Assembly (NCBI GenBank): GCA_963750395.1
Contig: CAVVQM010000007.1
Span: 310,001-374,000, forward strand
Length of the DNA stretch: 64,000 bases
Direction: 5' to 3'
From: JADJPO01 sp963750395
GTDB taxonomy: Bacteria; Actinomycetota; Actinomycetes; Actinomycetales; Kineosporiaceae
The notes below the pieces were generated by a model. The model saw only the letters and a program-made list of their open reading frames with translations. It was not told the origin of the DNA and did not search any database. Shown here piece by piece: positions 17,151-26,085 of this stretch (the stretch's first letter is position 1; each line of letters starts with the position of its first letter). A program made the translations under genes and the position numbers.

Positions 17151-18710
17151 GTGACGTCGGCGGTTCTCGTACGGGACGCCCCGGTACCGGCGCCTCGGGA
17201 CGGGCTGGAGACCGGCGCGAGGTTCGGCAACGGCGTGGCCGGCCTGGCCCAGGCCGCAGCGGTCGCGCTGGTGGAGGAGACGTGCGCCTGCCAGCCGGAC
17301 ACCACCCTGGTCGATGCGGCCGCCGCGTGCGGGCGGCTGACCACGTGGCTGGAGCTCACCCAGGCCCGGCTGACCCGCGAACTGGTCGTCCGTGCCATGA
17401 GTCGTCAACGTGACCTGCTGACGTGCGACGACGACCCGCCGCGTGCCGATGCGCTCGAATCGGCGGACGATCTGGGAACCAGGTCAGCGGTGGCGCAGGT
17501 CGCCCTCGCCGGCAGGGTCGGGGAGGCCCGGGTGCGCTCCTGGCTGGAGATGATCGAGGACTACCCGCAGGACCACCCCGTGCTCTGGCGGGCCCTGACG
17601 GACGGTCGGGTGGGCACCGCACGAGCCCGGCTCATCGCCGATGAGACGCTGATCCTCGACGATCTGAACAGGGCCTGGGTGCAGCGGCAGATCCTCCCGG
17701 TGGCCGAGACCCTCGGGTTGGCCTCGCTCCGAGGCCGGTTGGAGCGACTCGTCGCGCAGGCAGATCCCGACCGATATGCCCGGGACGTCGATGAGCAGGC
17801 CGCGCAGGTGTCCTTCCGGGCCTTGAGCCATGGGCAGGCCGCGATGACGCTGACCGCCGACGCCGACACGATCGCCCGTGTCCGGGCCACCGTGAACCAC
17901 CGCACCGGCCCTGCGACCGTGCCGACGGATCCGGGGGATCGCGGCGACCGTCAGGCCGAAGCGGTGATCGACCTGTTGTCCGGCCCCGTCCGCCAGGCGT
18001 CGATCTTCGACCGGCCCGCCGACGCGACCTCGGACGACACCCCACCGGATGACACCCCACCGGATGACACCCCACCGGACGGCGGGCAGGAGCACGTCCG
18101 CGCGGTTCCCTCCGTGTGTCTGAACGTGACCGTGCCGCTCAGCGTCCTGCGTGCCCTCGCCGAGGGCGAGAAGCACCCCTCGACCGCGCTCGGGCTCGTC
18201 GAACTCGAGGGGCACGGCCTGATACCCGCCGCGCTGGCTCGGCAGATCATTGTCGAGCACGGCGCCCGCGCGACGTGGCGCTGCCACTACATCGACGATC
18301 GTCCCGGTTCTCCCGCTCCGGGGGCGGTGGTGGGGGTCGGATCCGTCGTCCATGACACCGGGTACACGCCGCCGCCGTTGATGGCCGAGCTTGTGCGGGC
18401 ACGGGACCGGCACTGCCGCTTTCCGGGGTGTCGTCGCGCGGCGCGGGCCTGCGACCTGGACCATGTCCGTCCGCACGCACACGGCGGCGTGAGGTGTTCG
18501 TGCAACCTCATGCCGCTGTGCCGCCATCACCACCGGCTCAAGACCCACGCCCGGTTCACCCCTGAGCTGGATCCCGTCACCGGGAGCGTGAGCTGGACCA
18601 CGCCAACGGGACATCGCTACACCGCGGGTCATGAGTACCCGCTGCCGGTGACCGCCGATCCACCCCCTCATCGTGATCAACCCCGATACGGCGATCCACC
18701 ACCGTTCTGA
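17151..18710 (+). CDS. DUF222 / HNH endonuclease domain protein (13E12-like)
   Basis: The frame from GTG 17151 encodes about 519 residues. The N-terminal DUF222 region (LTTWLELTQARLTRELVVRA ... WRALTDGRVGTARARLIADE) is followed by a repeat-bearing linker. The C-terminal HNH nuclease motif is RDRHCRFPGCRR, CDLDHVRPHAHGG and LCRHHHRLKTH, with zinc-site cysteines. These proteins are abundant and repetitive in Actinobacteria and are thought to be damage-induced or mobile-associated nucleases; their substrate is unknown. The SOS promoter lies upstream of the preceding 60-codon frame, so the two frames are probably one gene (16937-18710, about 590 residues after correcting one base). Confidence 0.85.
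   Translation: MTSAVLVRDAPVPAPRDGLETGARFGNGVAGLAQAAAVALVEETCACQPDTTLVDAAAACGRLTTWLELTQARLTRELVVRAMSRQRDLLTCDDDPPRADALESADDLGTRSAVAQVALAGRVGEARVRSWLEMIEDYPQDHPVLWRALTDGRVGTARARLIADETLILDDLNRAWVQRQILPVAETLGLASLRGRLERLVAQADPDRYARDVDEQAAQVSFRALSHGQAAMTLTADADTIARVRATVNHRTGPATVPTDPGDRGDRQAEAVIDLLSGPVRQASIFDRPADATSDDTPPDDTPPDDTPPDGGQEHVRAVPSVCLNVTVPLSVLRALAEGEKHPSTALGLVELEGHGLIPAALARQIIVEHGARATWRCHYIDDRPGSPAPGAVVGVGSVVHDTGYTPPPLMAELVRARDRHCRFPGCRRAARACDLDHVRPHAHGGVRCSCNLMPLCRHHHRLKTHARFTPELDPVTGSVSWTTPTGHRYTAGHEYPLPVTADPPPHRDQPRYGDPPPF
18034..18078 (+). repeat. Three 15-bp tandem units inside the HNH gene
   Basis: Unit GATGACACCCCACCG is repeated three times; the first unit has GAC for GAT. It encodes DDTPP x3 in the linker between the DUF222 and HNH domains. 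The reading frame is preserved. Confidence 0.9.
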
Positions 18711-18838
18711 ACGTCGAGTAGTCAGCGCACCGCCCTGTAGGCGCACGGCCACGCCGTTGCGCCCTCTCGGCATGCCCGAGGCGGACATGGCCCGACGGGT
18801 CAGGCGGGGCGAACACAGGGATGACGGTTGCTGCCGGC

Positions 18839-19411
18839 TCACAGGTCGCGGCGCATGATCAGTCGCGGCATCTTGCTCGCCACGGCGTCGGTCACTCCGA
18901 TCCGCTCGAATCCTGCCCGCTCGAACATCGTCCGGGTGCCGACGAAAGCCATGGTCAGATCCATTCGCCCGAGGGGGTCCACGGGGTAGGCCTCGACGGC
19001 GGGAGCCCCACGTGAGGCGGCGTAGGCGACGGCGCCCTCGATCAGGGGGCCGGTGACACCCTGGCGCCGGTGTCCGCCGCGGACGACGACGCAGACGATG
19101 CTCCAGACCGGCACGTCGTCCACCGGCCGGATGAGCTTCGATCCGGCCAGGCGCGGGATCTTCGAGCGGTCGCCGATGTTGCACCAGCCCACCGGCACCC
19201 CGTCGCGGTAGGTGACCACCCCGGGCGGATCCTCTCGAGAGCACAGCTCGCGCATCGCCCGCTCGCGATCACCTCCGCCGAGTTCCTCGATGTCACGCGC
19301 GCGAAGGCGGTGGCTGAGGCACCAGCAATGGCTCGCCCGCCGATTCGGGTTGATCACATCGGCGAAGTCCTCGAACCGCTCCGGCGTGACCGGGTGCGTC
19401 TGCCAGCTCAT
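18839..19411 (-). CDS. GNAT-family N-acetyltransferase
   Basis: The 190-residue protein has the acetyl-CoA-binding motif A around VWSIVCVVVRGGHRRQGVTG and a GNAT-like C-terminus (FVGTRTMFERAGFERIG). Its substrate is unknown. The N-terminal RRASHCWCLSHRLRARD region, with paired cysteines, recalls a subgroup of small GNATs with unknown targets. The ATG at 19411 was chosen over an upstream frame because GGAGGTGG precedes it and it overlaps the pentapeptide-protein stop as ATGA. The two genes are therefore translationally coupled. Confidence 0.85.
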   Translation of the reverse strand: MSWQTHPVTPERFEDFADVINPNRRASHCWCLSHRLRARDIEELGGGDRERAMRELCSREDPPGVVTYRDGVPVGWCNIGDRSKIPRLAGSKLIRPVDDVPVWSIVCVVVRGGHRRQGVTGPLIEGAVAYAASRGAPAVEAYPVDPLGRMDLTMAFVGTRTMFERAGFERIGVTDAVASKMPRLIMRRDL

Positions 19412-20055
19412 TCGACCACCTCCACGCCGGCGGATGCGGCGAACCACGGCGCGAGCCCCATCAACTGCGCGTAGGTGATCTTCGCACCGCGCAGCGCCTC
19501 GATGCCGTCCTGAAGACCGATCTCCTCGGCGCCGGTGAGGTCGACGTCCTTCATCCGCGCCTTGCCCAGGCTCACCGACTCCAGTCGCGTGCCGGGGAAG
19601 CTGACGCCGTCCAGTGTGGCCTCACCGAGATTGACCTCGCGCAGCAGACAGTCCTCGAATCGCACGCCGATCAGGGTCGAACCCTTGAGGTTCACCGAGT
19701 CCAACTTGCACCCGTGGAAGGTCACGCCGCGCAGCTCGGCGGCGAACAGTTCGATCCCGGCGAAGGAGCTCGAGATCACCTCGGCGTCCAACCAGTGGGT
19801 CTCGGCCAGATCGATGGTGACCATGCGCACGGCGTGCATCCACACGTCGTTGAAGCGGGCCCGCCGCAGGCTGCCGCCGGCCATCGTGACGTCCGCGAAG
19901 GCGCACTCGAGGAACCGGGCATGCCCCGCATCGGCGTCCTCGATGGTGATGCCCGACAGGTGCACGGTGTCGTAGGCCTCCTCGCGGACGAGGTTCCCGT
20001 CGTGCTGCGCCAGGTACTGCGCGAACGGCAGGTCCTCCAGGGTGCGTGGCAACAT
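19408..20055 (-). CDS. Pentapeptide-repeat protein
   Basis: The 215-residue protein is a right-handed quadrilateral beta-helix candidate. From about residue 40 it shows A(D/N)LXX-like repeats (ADAGHARFLECAFADVTMAG, KLDSVNLKGSTLIGVRFEDC, LREVNLGEATLDGVSF, KARMKDVDLTGAE). Some pentapeptide proteins mimic DNA and protect gyrase, but nothing here proves that role. I chose ATG 20055 because the -10-like TAGGGT on this strand ends 7 bases upstream; a GTG at 20064 lies inside that element. It is followed by the coupled acetyltransferase and is divergent from the DUF480 gene. Confidence 0.87.
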   Translation of the reverse strand: MLPRTLEDLPFAQYLAQHDGNLVREEAYDTVHLSGITIEDADAGHARFLECAFADVTMAGGSLRRARFNDVWMHAVRMVTIDLAETHWLDAEVISSSFAGIELFAAELRGVTFHGCKLDSVNLKGSTLIGVRFEDCLLREVNLGEATLDGVSFPGTRLESVSLGKARMKDVDLTGAEEIGLQDGIEALRGAKITYAQLMGLAPWFAASAGVEVVE

Positions 20056-20061
20056 GGGCAA

Positions 20062-20073
20062 CACCCTAGGGTG
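20062..20073. promoter_or_regulatory. 12-bp palindrome forming two overlapping -10 elements
   Basis: CACCCTAGGGTG reads TAGGGT on both strands. Forward, six bases separate it from the ATG at 20079; reverse, seven bases separate it from the ATG at 20055. Both transcripts would be leaderless and would start from a shared TA step. No ribosome-binding site precedes either start. Confidence 0.65.
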
Positions 20074-20078
20074 ACCAC

Positions 20079-21293
20079 ATGAGCGAGCCGCCCGTTCTGG
20101 ACGCCGTCGAACAGAGGGTGCTCGGGGCGCTGCTGGAGAAGCAGGTCACGGTTCCCTCGTCCTATCCGATGTCGTTCAACGCCTTGCAGATGGCGTGCAA
20201 CCAGACGTCGAGCCGCGATCCCGTGATGGAGCTGGACGAGGCGACGGTCGAGACGACCGCCCGCCGCCTACGGGAGCGGGGTCTGGTCCGAATCGTCTGG
20301 GCGGACTCCGGCCGGCGCACCCGCAAGTGCCACCAGATCCTCGACGAGGTCATCCCGCTGGACGAGGCGGAGCGGGCGCTGATCACGGTTCTCCTGCTGC
20401 GGGGGGCCCAGTCGCCCGGGGAGCTCAAGACCCGCACCGAGCGCCTGCACCGGTTCGCCGACCGCGCTGAGACCGAGTCCTGCCTGCGCAGGTTGGCCGA
20501 ACGCACACCTGCGCTCGTCAAGCAGCTCGAGCGGCGCCCGGGCCAGCAGGACCATCGCTGGGTGCACCTGCTCGCGGACGGCGCGCCCGCGACCACCGTG
20601 GCCGCGCAGTCGTCCGTCGTCGACCGCGAGAGTGTGATCGCGGACGGCGCGCCCCGGCGCGACGAGCGGGTCCGGGCGACCTACTCCGCCGTGGCGCCGA
20701 TGTATGCCGACAGGTTCGCCGCCGAGCTCGCGGAACTGCCCTTCGAGCGGTGGCTGCTCGACCGCATCGCCGACGAGTGCGCCGGCCGACCGGTGATGGA
20801 CGCGGGCTGCGGACCTGGTCACGTGACGGCCCACCTGGCGTCGAAGGGCGTTGCGGCCCAAGGCCTCGACCTGACGCCGGCCATGATCGAACAGGCTCGC
20901 TCGCGGTTCCCGGACCTCCGGTACGAGGTCGGCGATCTGCTCAGGCTGATGCGTCCGACGACGGCCGAGGGCTGGGGCGCCGTCCTGGGTTGGTACTCGC
21001 TCATCCACTTCGCCGGGTCGGAACTGCCCGCCGCGATCGACGCCCTGGCACGGCCGCTGGCCCCCGGCGGGCTTCTGGTGCTCGGTCTGCACTCGGGTCA
21101 GCAGGTCATCCGCCTGACGTCCTGGCTGCAGCAGGACGTCGAGATCGACGTCGTTCTGCACGATCCGCACGACGTCGTCGATGCGGTGGTCGCGGCCGGG
21201 CTGAAGGACGCCGAGTGGTACCTCAGGTCGCCGATCGCGGCCCGGGAGGAGACCACCAACAGGCTCTACGTGATCGGCCGTCGACCCGGCTGA
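20079..21293 (+). CDS. DUF480 (YceH-like) domain fused to a SAM-dependent methyltransferase
   Basis: The 404-residue fusion has YceH/DUF480 winged-helix repeats at residues 1-190 (LDAVEQRVLGALLEKQVTVP, YPMSFNALQMACNQTSSRDP). A class I methyltransferase occupies about residues 205-400, with motif I VMDAGCGPGHVTAHLASKGV and motif II region GLDLTPAMIEQARSRFPDL. The substrate is unknown. The same fusion is found in other Actinobacteria. Transcription is probably leaderless from the palindrome at 20062-20073. Confidence 0.87.
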   Translation: MSEPPVLDAVEQRVLGALLEKQVTVPSSYPMSFNALQMACNQTSSRDPVMELDEATVETTARRLRERGLVRIVWADSGRRTRKCHQILDEVIPLDEAERALITVLLLRGAQSPGELKTRTERLHRFADRAETESCLRRLAERTPALVKQLERRPGQQDHRWVHLLADGAPATTVAAQSSVVDRESVIADGAPRRDERVRATYSAVAPMYADRFAAELAELPFERWLLDRIADECAGRPVMDAGCGPGHVTAHLASKGVAAQGLDLTPAMIEQARSRFPDLRYEVGDLLRLMRPTTAEGWGAVLGWYSLIHFAGSELPAAIDALARPLAPGGLLVLGLHSGQQVIRLTSWLQQDVEIDVVLHDPHDVVDAVVAAGLKDAEWYLRSPIAAREETTNRLYVIGRRPG

Positions 21294-21340
21294 ACTCAGA
21301 ACGAGGTGACGACGGCCAGGATCTACGATGACGACGTCGT

Positions 21341-21360
21341 GCGGCCCCGTTTCCGGCCGC
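21341..21360 (+). terminator. GC-rich hairpin after the DUF480-methyltransferase gene
   Basis: GCGGCC and GGCCGC flank an 8-base loop, 47 bp after the stop at 21293. No U-tract follows, so intrinsic termination is uncertain. A -10-like TAGCAT (21385-21390) for ada-alkA follows it. Confidence 0.4.
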
Positions 21361-21419
21361 GTGATCGTCATGTCTGATTCCCGCTAGCATCCACCGGTGG
21401 GGACGGACAGGATGGCGTC

Positions 21420-22943
21420 ATGGACATCGAGGACGGCGAGGCCTGCTACCGGGCGGTGAAGAGTCGGGATCGCCGCTTCGACGGCGTGTTCTACACAGCG
21501 GTGACCAGCACGGGCATCTACTGCCGCCCGTCCTGCCCGGCCATCACCCCCAAGCGCGCGAACGCGCGGTTCTACCGCACCGCCGCCGCGGCCCAGGGCG
21601 CGGGCTTCCGCGCCTGCAAGCGTTGCCTACCCGACGCCGTACCCGGTTCACCGCGGTGGGACGTCGCGGGCGACGTCGCCGGCCGGGCGATGCGCCTGAT
21701 CTCGGACGGGGTGATCGAACGCGAGGGCGTCGATGGCCTGGCCACCCGGGTCGGCTACACCTCGCGCCACCTCAACAGGCTGCTGGTCGACCAGGTCGGC
21801 GCCGGCCCGCTGGCGTTGGCCCGCGCGCGCCGCGCGAACGCCGCGCGGGTGCTCATCGAGACCACCGCGATGCCGATGTCGGACGTGGCCTTCGCCGCCG
21901 GATTCGCCAGCATCCGGCAGTTCAACGACACGATCCGTGAGATCTATGCGAGCACACCGAGCGAGCTGCGCGGTCGGTCCGGTGAGCGGCGATCCGGCGG
22001 TGGCACGGTGGAGTTGCGACTCGCGGTGCGCCGTCCGTTCGACGCCGCAGCGCTGCTGGGCTTCCTGGCCGCCAGGGCGGTCCCGGGCATCGAACAGGTC
22101 ACCGCAGGCACCTACACCCGGACACTGCGGCTGCCGCACGGGCACGGTCTGGTCACGCTGGACCTGGAGGTGCCGATCGAGACGGACTTCGTCCGGTGCT
22201 CGTTGCGCCTGGCCGAACTGCGCGACCTGTCGGCGGCGGTCGAGCGGTGTCGCCGGTTGCTGGACGCCGACGCCGACCCGGTGGCGGTGGACGCCGAACT
22301 CCGCTCCGGCCCGCTGCTGGCCCCCCTGGTGACCGCGCACCCAGGGCTGCGCGTGCCGGGGCACGTCGACGGCGGCGAGCTGGCCGTGCGGGCCGTTGCG
22401 GGACAGCAGGTCTCGCTCTCCGGGGCGCGGACGACGCTGGGCCGACTCGTCGCCGAGCACGCGGACCCGCTCGATCCCGCCGTGGCGCAACCCGCCGCCC
22501 CTGACCGGGTCTTCCCGAGCGAGGCGACCCTGTCCCAGGTGCCCATCGAGGTCCTGCCCGTGCCCCGGGCGCGGGGCAGAACCCTGCGCGCCCTCGCTGT
22601 CGCGCTGGCCGACGGGCGGCTCCGGCTGGACCGGGGCGAGGACCGAGGCGACGTGCGCACCACCCTGCTCGCCCTACCCGGCATCGGTCCGTGGACGGCG
22701 GACTACATCGCGATGAGGGCGCTCGGCGATCCCGACGTCCTGTCGGTCGCGGATCTCGGGGTGCGCCACGCAGTCGCCCGGCTGTCGGGTGCGGACGGAG
22801 CAGGCCCGAGCGTGGCCGAGGTCGAGGGATTCGGCGCCGCGTGGCGCCCCTGGCGTTCGTACGCCCAGATGCACCTCTGGCAGTCGCTGGCCGATTCCGG
22901 CAGCGGAGTTCGTGAAGCGTCGATCGAGCAGGAGCTGAACTGA
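21420..22943 (+). CDS. alkA: Ada-AlkA fusion: methylphosphotriester-sensing regulator and 3-methyladenine DNA glycosylase
   Basis: The 507-residue protein has an Ada zinc domain with four cysteines (GIYCRPSCPA and ACKRCLPD), an AraC-type helix-turn-helix (about residues 85-180: YTSRHLNRLLVDQVGAGPL, FAAGFASIRQFNDTIREIY), and AlkA glycosylase domains. The helix-hairpin-helix is LLALPGIGPWTADYIAMRAL, with the catalytic Asp in LSVADLGV. It should sense methylated phosphates, activate the adaptive response and excise N3-methyladenine. The methyltransferase gene ogt follows after one base, so the pair forms an alkylation-repair operon. Confidence 0.95.
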   Translation: MDIEDGEACYRAVKSRDRRFDGVFYTAVTSTGIYCRPSCPAITPKRANARFYRTAAAAQGAGFRACKRCLPDAVPGSPRWDVAGDVAGRAMRLISDGVIEREGVDGLATRVGYTSRHLNRLLVDQVGAGPLALARARRANAARVLIETTAMPMSDVAFAAGFASIRQFNDTIREIYASTPSELRGRSGERRSGGGTVELRLAVRRPFDAAALLGFLAARAVPGIEQVTAGTYTRTLRLPHGHGLVTLDLEVPIETDFVRCSLRLAELRDLSAAVERCRRLLDADADPVAVDAELRSGPLLAPLVTAHPGLRVPGHVDGGELAVRAVAGQQVSLSGARTTLGRLVAEHADPLDPAVAQPAAPDRVFPSEATLSQVPIEVLPVPRARGRTLRALAVALADGRLRLDRGEDRGDVRTTLLALPGIGPWTADYIAMRALGDPDVLSVADLGVRHAVARLSGADGAGPSVAEVEGFGAAWRPWRSYAQMHLWQSLADSGSGVREASIEQELN

Positions 22944-22944
22944 G

Positions 22945-23466
22945 ATGTGGACCGAGATGAACACCCCGGTCGGACGACTGAGGATCGTCGCCGACGACGG
23001 GGCCGTGAGGGCGATCGAGTTCGACGACGAGCCCGCCGGCCGGATGCCGGTGTCGGCGGATCGTGCGGCGGCGCGTGCGGCGGCCCGTGACCGAGGGCCC
23101 CGCCTGGACGACGATCCGGTGCTGGCCGCCGCCCGTGACCAACTGACCGAGTACTTCTCGGGGCGGCGCACGCGGTTCGACCTGCCCCTGGCGCCGGCCG
23201 GCAGCGATTTCCAGAAGCGGGTGTGGGCACTGCTGCAGGACATCGAGTTCGGCAGCACCGCGACCTACGGCGACCTGGCCTCACGACTGGGCAGCACCGG
23301 CGCCGCCGCGCGCGCCGTGGGCCTGGCGAACGGCGCGAACCCGATCCCCATCGTCATCCCCTGCCACCGGGTCGTCGGCGCGAACGGAAACCTGACCGGC
23401 TACGCCGGAGGACTCGACCGCAAGCGCGCACTGCTCGAGTTGGAACGGCCGGAGGGCTTGTTCTGA
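22945..23466 (+). CDS. ogt: Methylated-DNA--protein-cysteine methyltransferase
   Basis: The 173-residue suicide enzyme removes O6-methyl groups from guanine. The active-site motif is IPIVIPCHRVVGANGNLTGY, with the acceptor Cys in PCHRV. The DNA-recognition helix has FGSTATYGDLASRLG, and the N-terminal ribonuclease-like domain is shortened and Arg/Ala-rich. It starts one base after the ada-alkA stop and is presumably co-induced by alkylation. The symbol ogt is used in the broad sense. Confidence 0.95.
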   Translation: MWTEMNTPVGRLRIVADDGAVRAIEFDDEPAGRMPVSADRAAARAAARDRGPRLDDDPVLAAARDQLTEYFSGRRTRFDLPLAPAGSDFQKRVWALLQDIEFGSTATYGDLASRLGSTGAAARAVGLANGANPIPIVIPCHRVVGANGNLTGYAGGLDRKRALLELERPEGLF

Positions 23467-23516
23467 TCCTGCGCTGCTCTGCCCTGCCTCACCGCGGCCC
23501 TCTACCATCGACCCCC

Positions 23517-24893
23517 ATGAGCGTCGACGGACTCGAGAGGGCCCAGGACAAGATGCGTGCCGCCGGAGCGGATCCGCGCACGATCGAGGTCTTCACGCAC
23601 TACTACGGTGAGTTGGAGCGAGGCGCCACAGGACTGATCCGGGAGGACTCGATCCGCCCGCTCACCGACCCTCCCCGGCTGGCGGACGTGCAGATCGACG
23701 AGACGGCCGCCGCCCAGGCCCTCGGCCGAACGGTCCTGATCAAGCTGAACGGGGGACTGGGCACCTCGATGGGCATGGACCGGGCGAAATCCCTGCTGCC
23801 GGTCCGCGACGGACGCACCTTCCTGGACCTGATCGTGGCCCAGGTGCGACACGCCCGCGCGGCGACCGGCGCGCGGCTGCCCCTGGTCTTCATGAACTCC
23901 TTCCGTACCCGTGACGACACCCTCGCGGCGCTTGCCCCGTACGCGGATCTGCCCGTCGACGGTCTGCCCCTGGACTTCGTGCAGAGTTCGGAGCCCAAGC
24001 TGCGGGCCGACGACCTCAGCCCGGTCGAGTGGCCGGCCGATCCGAGCCTCGAGTGGTGCCCACCCGGGCACGGCGACGTGTACGTCTCGCTGCTGACCTC
24101 CGGGCTGCTGGACGCATTGATCGAGAAGGGTTTCCGCTACGCATCGGTGTCCAACTCGGACAACCTGGGGGCCGGCCCGGACGCGCGCATCGCAGGCTGG
24201 TTCGCCGCATCCGGCGCCCCGTACGCGGCCGAGGTGTGCCGGCGGACCGTCAACGACCGCAAGGGCGGCCACCTCGCGGTGCGCATCGCCGACGAGCAGA
24301 TCATCCTCAGGGACACCGCGCAGACGGCGCCGGAGGACATGCGTTTCTTCACCGACGAGACCCGTCACCCCTACTTCCACACCAACAACCTCTGGTGGGA
24401 TCTGCAGGCCGTGCAGCAGACCCTGAACGAACGCAACGCGGTGCTCGGGCTGCCGTTGATCCGCAACGTCAAGACGGTCGACCCGACCGACCCGTCCTCG
24501 CCGGAGGTGATCCAGATCGAATCGGCGATGGGTGCCGCGATCGAGACCTTCCCCGGCGCGACCGCGATCGCCGTCGACCGCAGCCGCTTCCTGCCGGTCA
24601 AGACGACCAACGAACTGCTGCTGGTGCGCTCGGACGTCTTCGAGGTCGGCGGTGACGGTCGGCTCATCCAGGTGGCGGCGACCCTGCCCGAGGTGGACCT
24701 GGACGGGCACTACAAGGCCATCGCCGACTTCGACAAGCGCTTCCCGGTCGGTGCGCCGTCCCTGATCGGCGCCGACAGCCTGTGCGTCGAGGGCGACTGG
24801 ACGTTCGGCGCCGCGGTGAGCGTCACCGGGAAGGTCAGTCTGAAGGCCCTTGACGGTCCCCAGACCGTCGAGGACGGCGCCACGCTGGCCTGA
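23517..24893 (+). CDS. UTP--glucose-1-phosphate uridylyltransferase, UDPGP (eukaryote-like) type
   Basis: The 458-residue enzyme has the nucleotide-binding signature VLIKLNGGLGTSMGMDRAKS at about residue 75. Further family blocks are EWCPPGHGDVYVSLLTSG, SVSNSDNLGA and FHTNNLWWDLQ. It makes UDP-glucose for polysaccharide and envelope synthesis. It belongs to the UDPGP family rather than the GalU family. ATG 23517 was chosen because a TACCAT element ends 8 bases before it and no ribosome-binding site is present. The gene is monocistronic and is followed by a GC-rich hairpin. Confidence 0.93.
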   Translation: MSVDGLERAQDKMRAAGADPRTIEVFTHYYGELERGATGLIREDSIRPLTDPPRLADVQIDETAAAQALGRTVLIKLNGGLGTSMGMDRAKSLLPVRDGRTFLDLIVAQVRHARAATGARLPLVFMNSFRTRDDTLAALAPYADLPVDGLPLDFVQSSEPKLRADDLSPVEWPADPSLEWCPPGHGDVYVSLLTSGLLDALIEKGFRYASVSNSDNLGAGPDARIAGWFAASGAPYAAEVCRRTVNDRKGGHLAVRIADEQIILRDTAQTAPEDMRFFTDETRHPYFHTNNLWWDLQAVQQTLNERNAVLGLPLIRNVKTVDPTDPSSPEVIQIESAMGAAIETFPGATAIAVDRSRFLPVKTTNELLLVRSDVFEVGGDGRLIQVAATLPEVDLDGHYKAIADFDKRFPVGAPSLIGADSLCVEGDWTFGAAVSVTGKVSLKALDGPQTVEDGATLA

Positions 24894-24920
24894 TCGGCGT
24901 ACAGACAGACGCCCCCCGGG

Positions 24921-24938
24921 CGGCGCCTGGGAGCGCCG
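24921..24938 (+). terminator. GC-rich hairpin after the UDP-glucose pyrophosphorylase gene
   Basis: CGGCGC and GCGCCG pair across CTGGGA, 27 bases after the stop at 24893. No U-run follows. It could stop transcription before mihF, whose own promoter should lie within 24940-25070; no clear element was picked there. Confidence 0.4.
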
Positions 24939-25077
24939 GAGAGGGTGCTTCCCAGGGTGAACGGCCCGATACCGTCCGTCAGCTTGATTGCGCTGTCCGC
25001 GTTGCCCAGCACCGTTGGGTGTAGGTAGGTTCGGACCTGCGAGCTCGACCCCAAGACCTGATCGACCGAGGTGACCC

Positions 25078-25392
25078 GTGCCACTGCCCCCGCTGACACC
25101 CGAGCAGCGCGCCGCCGCGCTCGAGAAGGCCGCCGCTGCCCGACGTGCCCGGGCCGAGGTGAAGAACCGGCTGAAGTACTCGCAGGGCTCCCTCGGCGAC
25201 GTGATCACGGAGGGGCAGTCCAACGAGATCGTCGGCAAGATGAAGGTCTCCGCACTGCTCGAGGCCCTGCCCGGGGTCGGCAAGGTGCGGGCTCGGCAGA
25301 TCATGGAGGAGATCGGCATCTCCGAATCGCGCCGGGTCCGAGGCCTCGGCTCGAACCAGATCGCGGCGCTCGTCGAGCGCTTCTCCCGCTGA
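25078..25392 (+). CDS. mihF: Actinobacterial integration host factor mIHF
   Basis: The 104-residue nucleoid protein begins MPLPPLTPEQRAAALEKAAA and has the family core VKNRLKYSQGSLGDVITEG followed by the helix-hairpin DNA-binding part VSALLEALPGVGKVRARQIM. It binds and compacts DNA and is essential in mycobacteria; it is unrelated to E. coli IHF. It starts with GTG and is followed 9 bases later by gmk, the conserved mihF-gmk-rpoZ-coaBC-metK-priA order of Actinobacteria. Confidence 0.95.
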   Translation: MPLPPLTPEQRAAALEKAAAARRARAEVKNRLKYSQGSLGDVITEGQSNEIVGKMKVSALLEALPGVGKVRARQIMEEIGISESRRVRGLGSNQIAALVERFSR

Positions 25393-25401
25393 CCCGGCCG
25401 G

Positions 25402-26031
25402 GTGGACGGCGGACGGCTCGGGGGTTCTGAGGGCTCGGGCGGCGTCGACACGCCGACGGGGCGACGCCCTCGGCTGACGGTCCTCGCAGGTCCGACGGCT
25501 GTGGGCAAGGGGACCGTGTCGGCGGAGATCCGCCGCCGCTACCCGCGGCTGTGGCTCTCGGTCTCCGCGACGACCCGGCCCCGACGGCCCGGGGAAGTGG
25601 AGGGCGTCCACTACCACTTCGTCTCCGATGACGAGTTCGACCGCATGATCGCCGACGACGACCTGCTCGAGTGGGCGGTCGTGCACGGGCGGCACCGCTA
25701 CGGCACGCCGCGCCGGCCCGTGCTCGACACCCTCGCGGCCGGCAGGCCGGCACTGCTCGAGATCGACCTGCAGGGCGCCCGGCAGGTCCGTCGGACCATG
25801 CCCGGGGCGCACTTCGTCTTCCTGGCTCCGCCGTCGTGGGAGGAACTGGTCCGGCGTCTGGTCGGCCGGGGGACCGAGGACGACGCGGAGCGCACCCGTC
25901 GACTGGCCACTGCGCGCGAGGAGATGGCGGCCGAGCGCGAGTTCGACATGACCATCGTGAACGACGATGTGCGCCGAGCCACCGATGCACTCGTAGAATG
26001 CATGGGACTACGCCCCGCACAGCAGGCGTGA
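25402..26031 (+). CDS. gmk: Guanylate kinase
   Basis: The 209-residue kinase phosphorylates GMP and dGMP with ATP. Its P-loop is LAGPTAVGKGTV, a variant of the usual GPSGVGKGT. The GMP-binding domain has SVSATTRPRRPGEVEGVHYHF and LEWAVVHGRHRYGTP. The N-terminus has about 20 extra residues (Gly/Ser-rich) when translated from GTG 25402; no better internal start is present before the P-loop. It lies in the mihF-gmk-rpoZ block. Confidence 0.94.
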   Translation: MDGGRLGGSEGSGGVDTPTGRRPRLTVLAGPTAVGKGTVSAEIRRRYPRLWLSVSATTRPRRPGEVEGVHYHFVSDDEFDRMIADDDLLEWAVVHGRHRYGTPRRPVLDTLAAGRPALLEIDLQGARQVRRTMPGAHFVFLAPPSWEELVRRLVGRGTEDDAERTRRLATAREEMAAEREFDMTIVNDDVRRATDALVECMGLRPAQQA

Positions 26032-26085
26032 GCGTGCACAGACGTGCGCCCGACAGACAGCACGACAGACCTAGGGAGAACCTGA

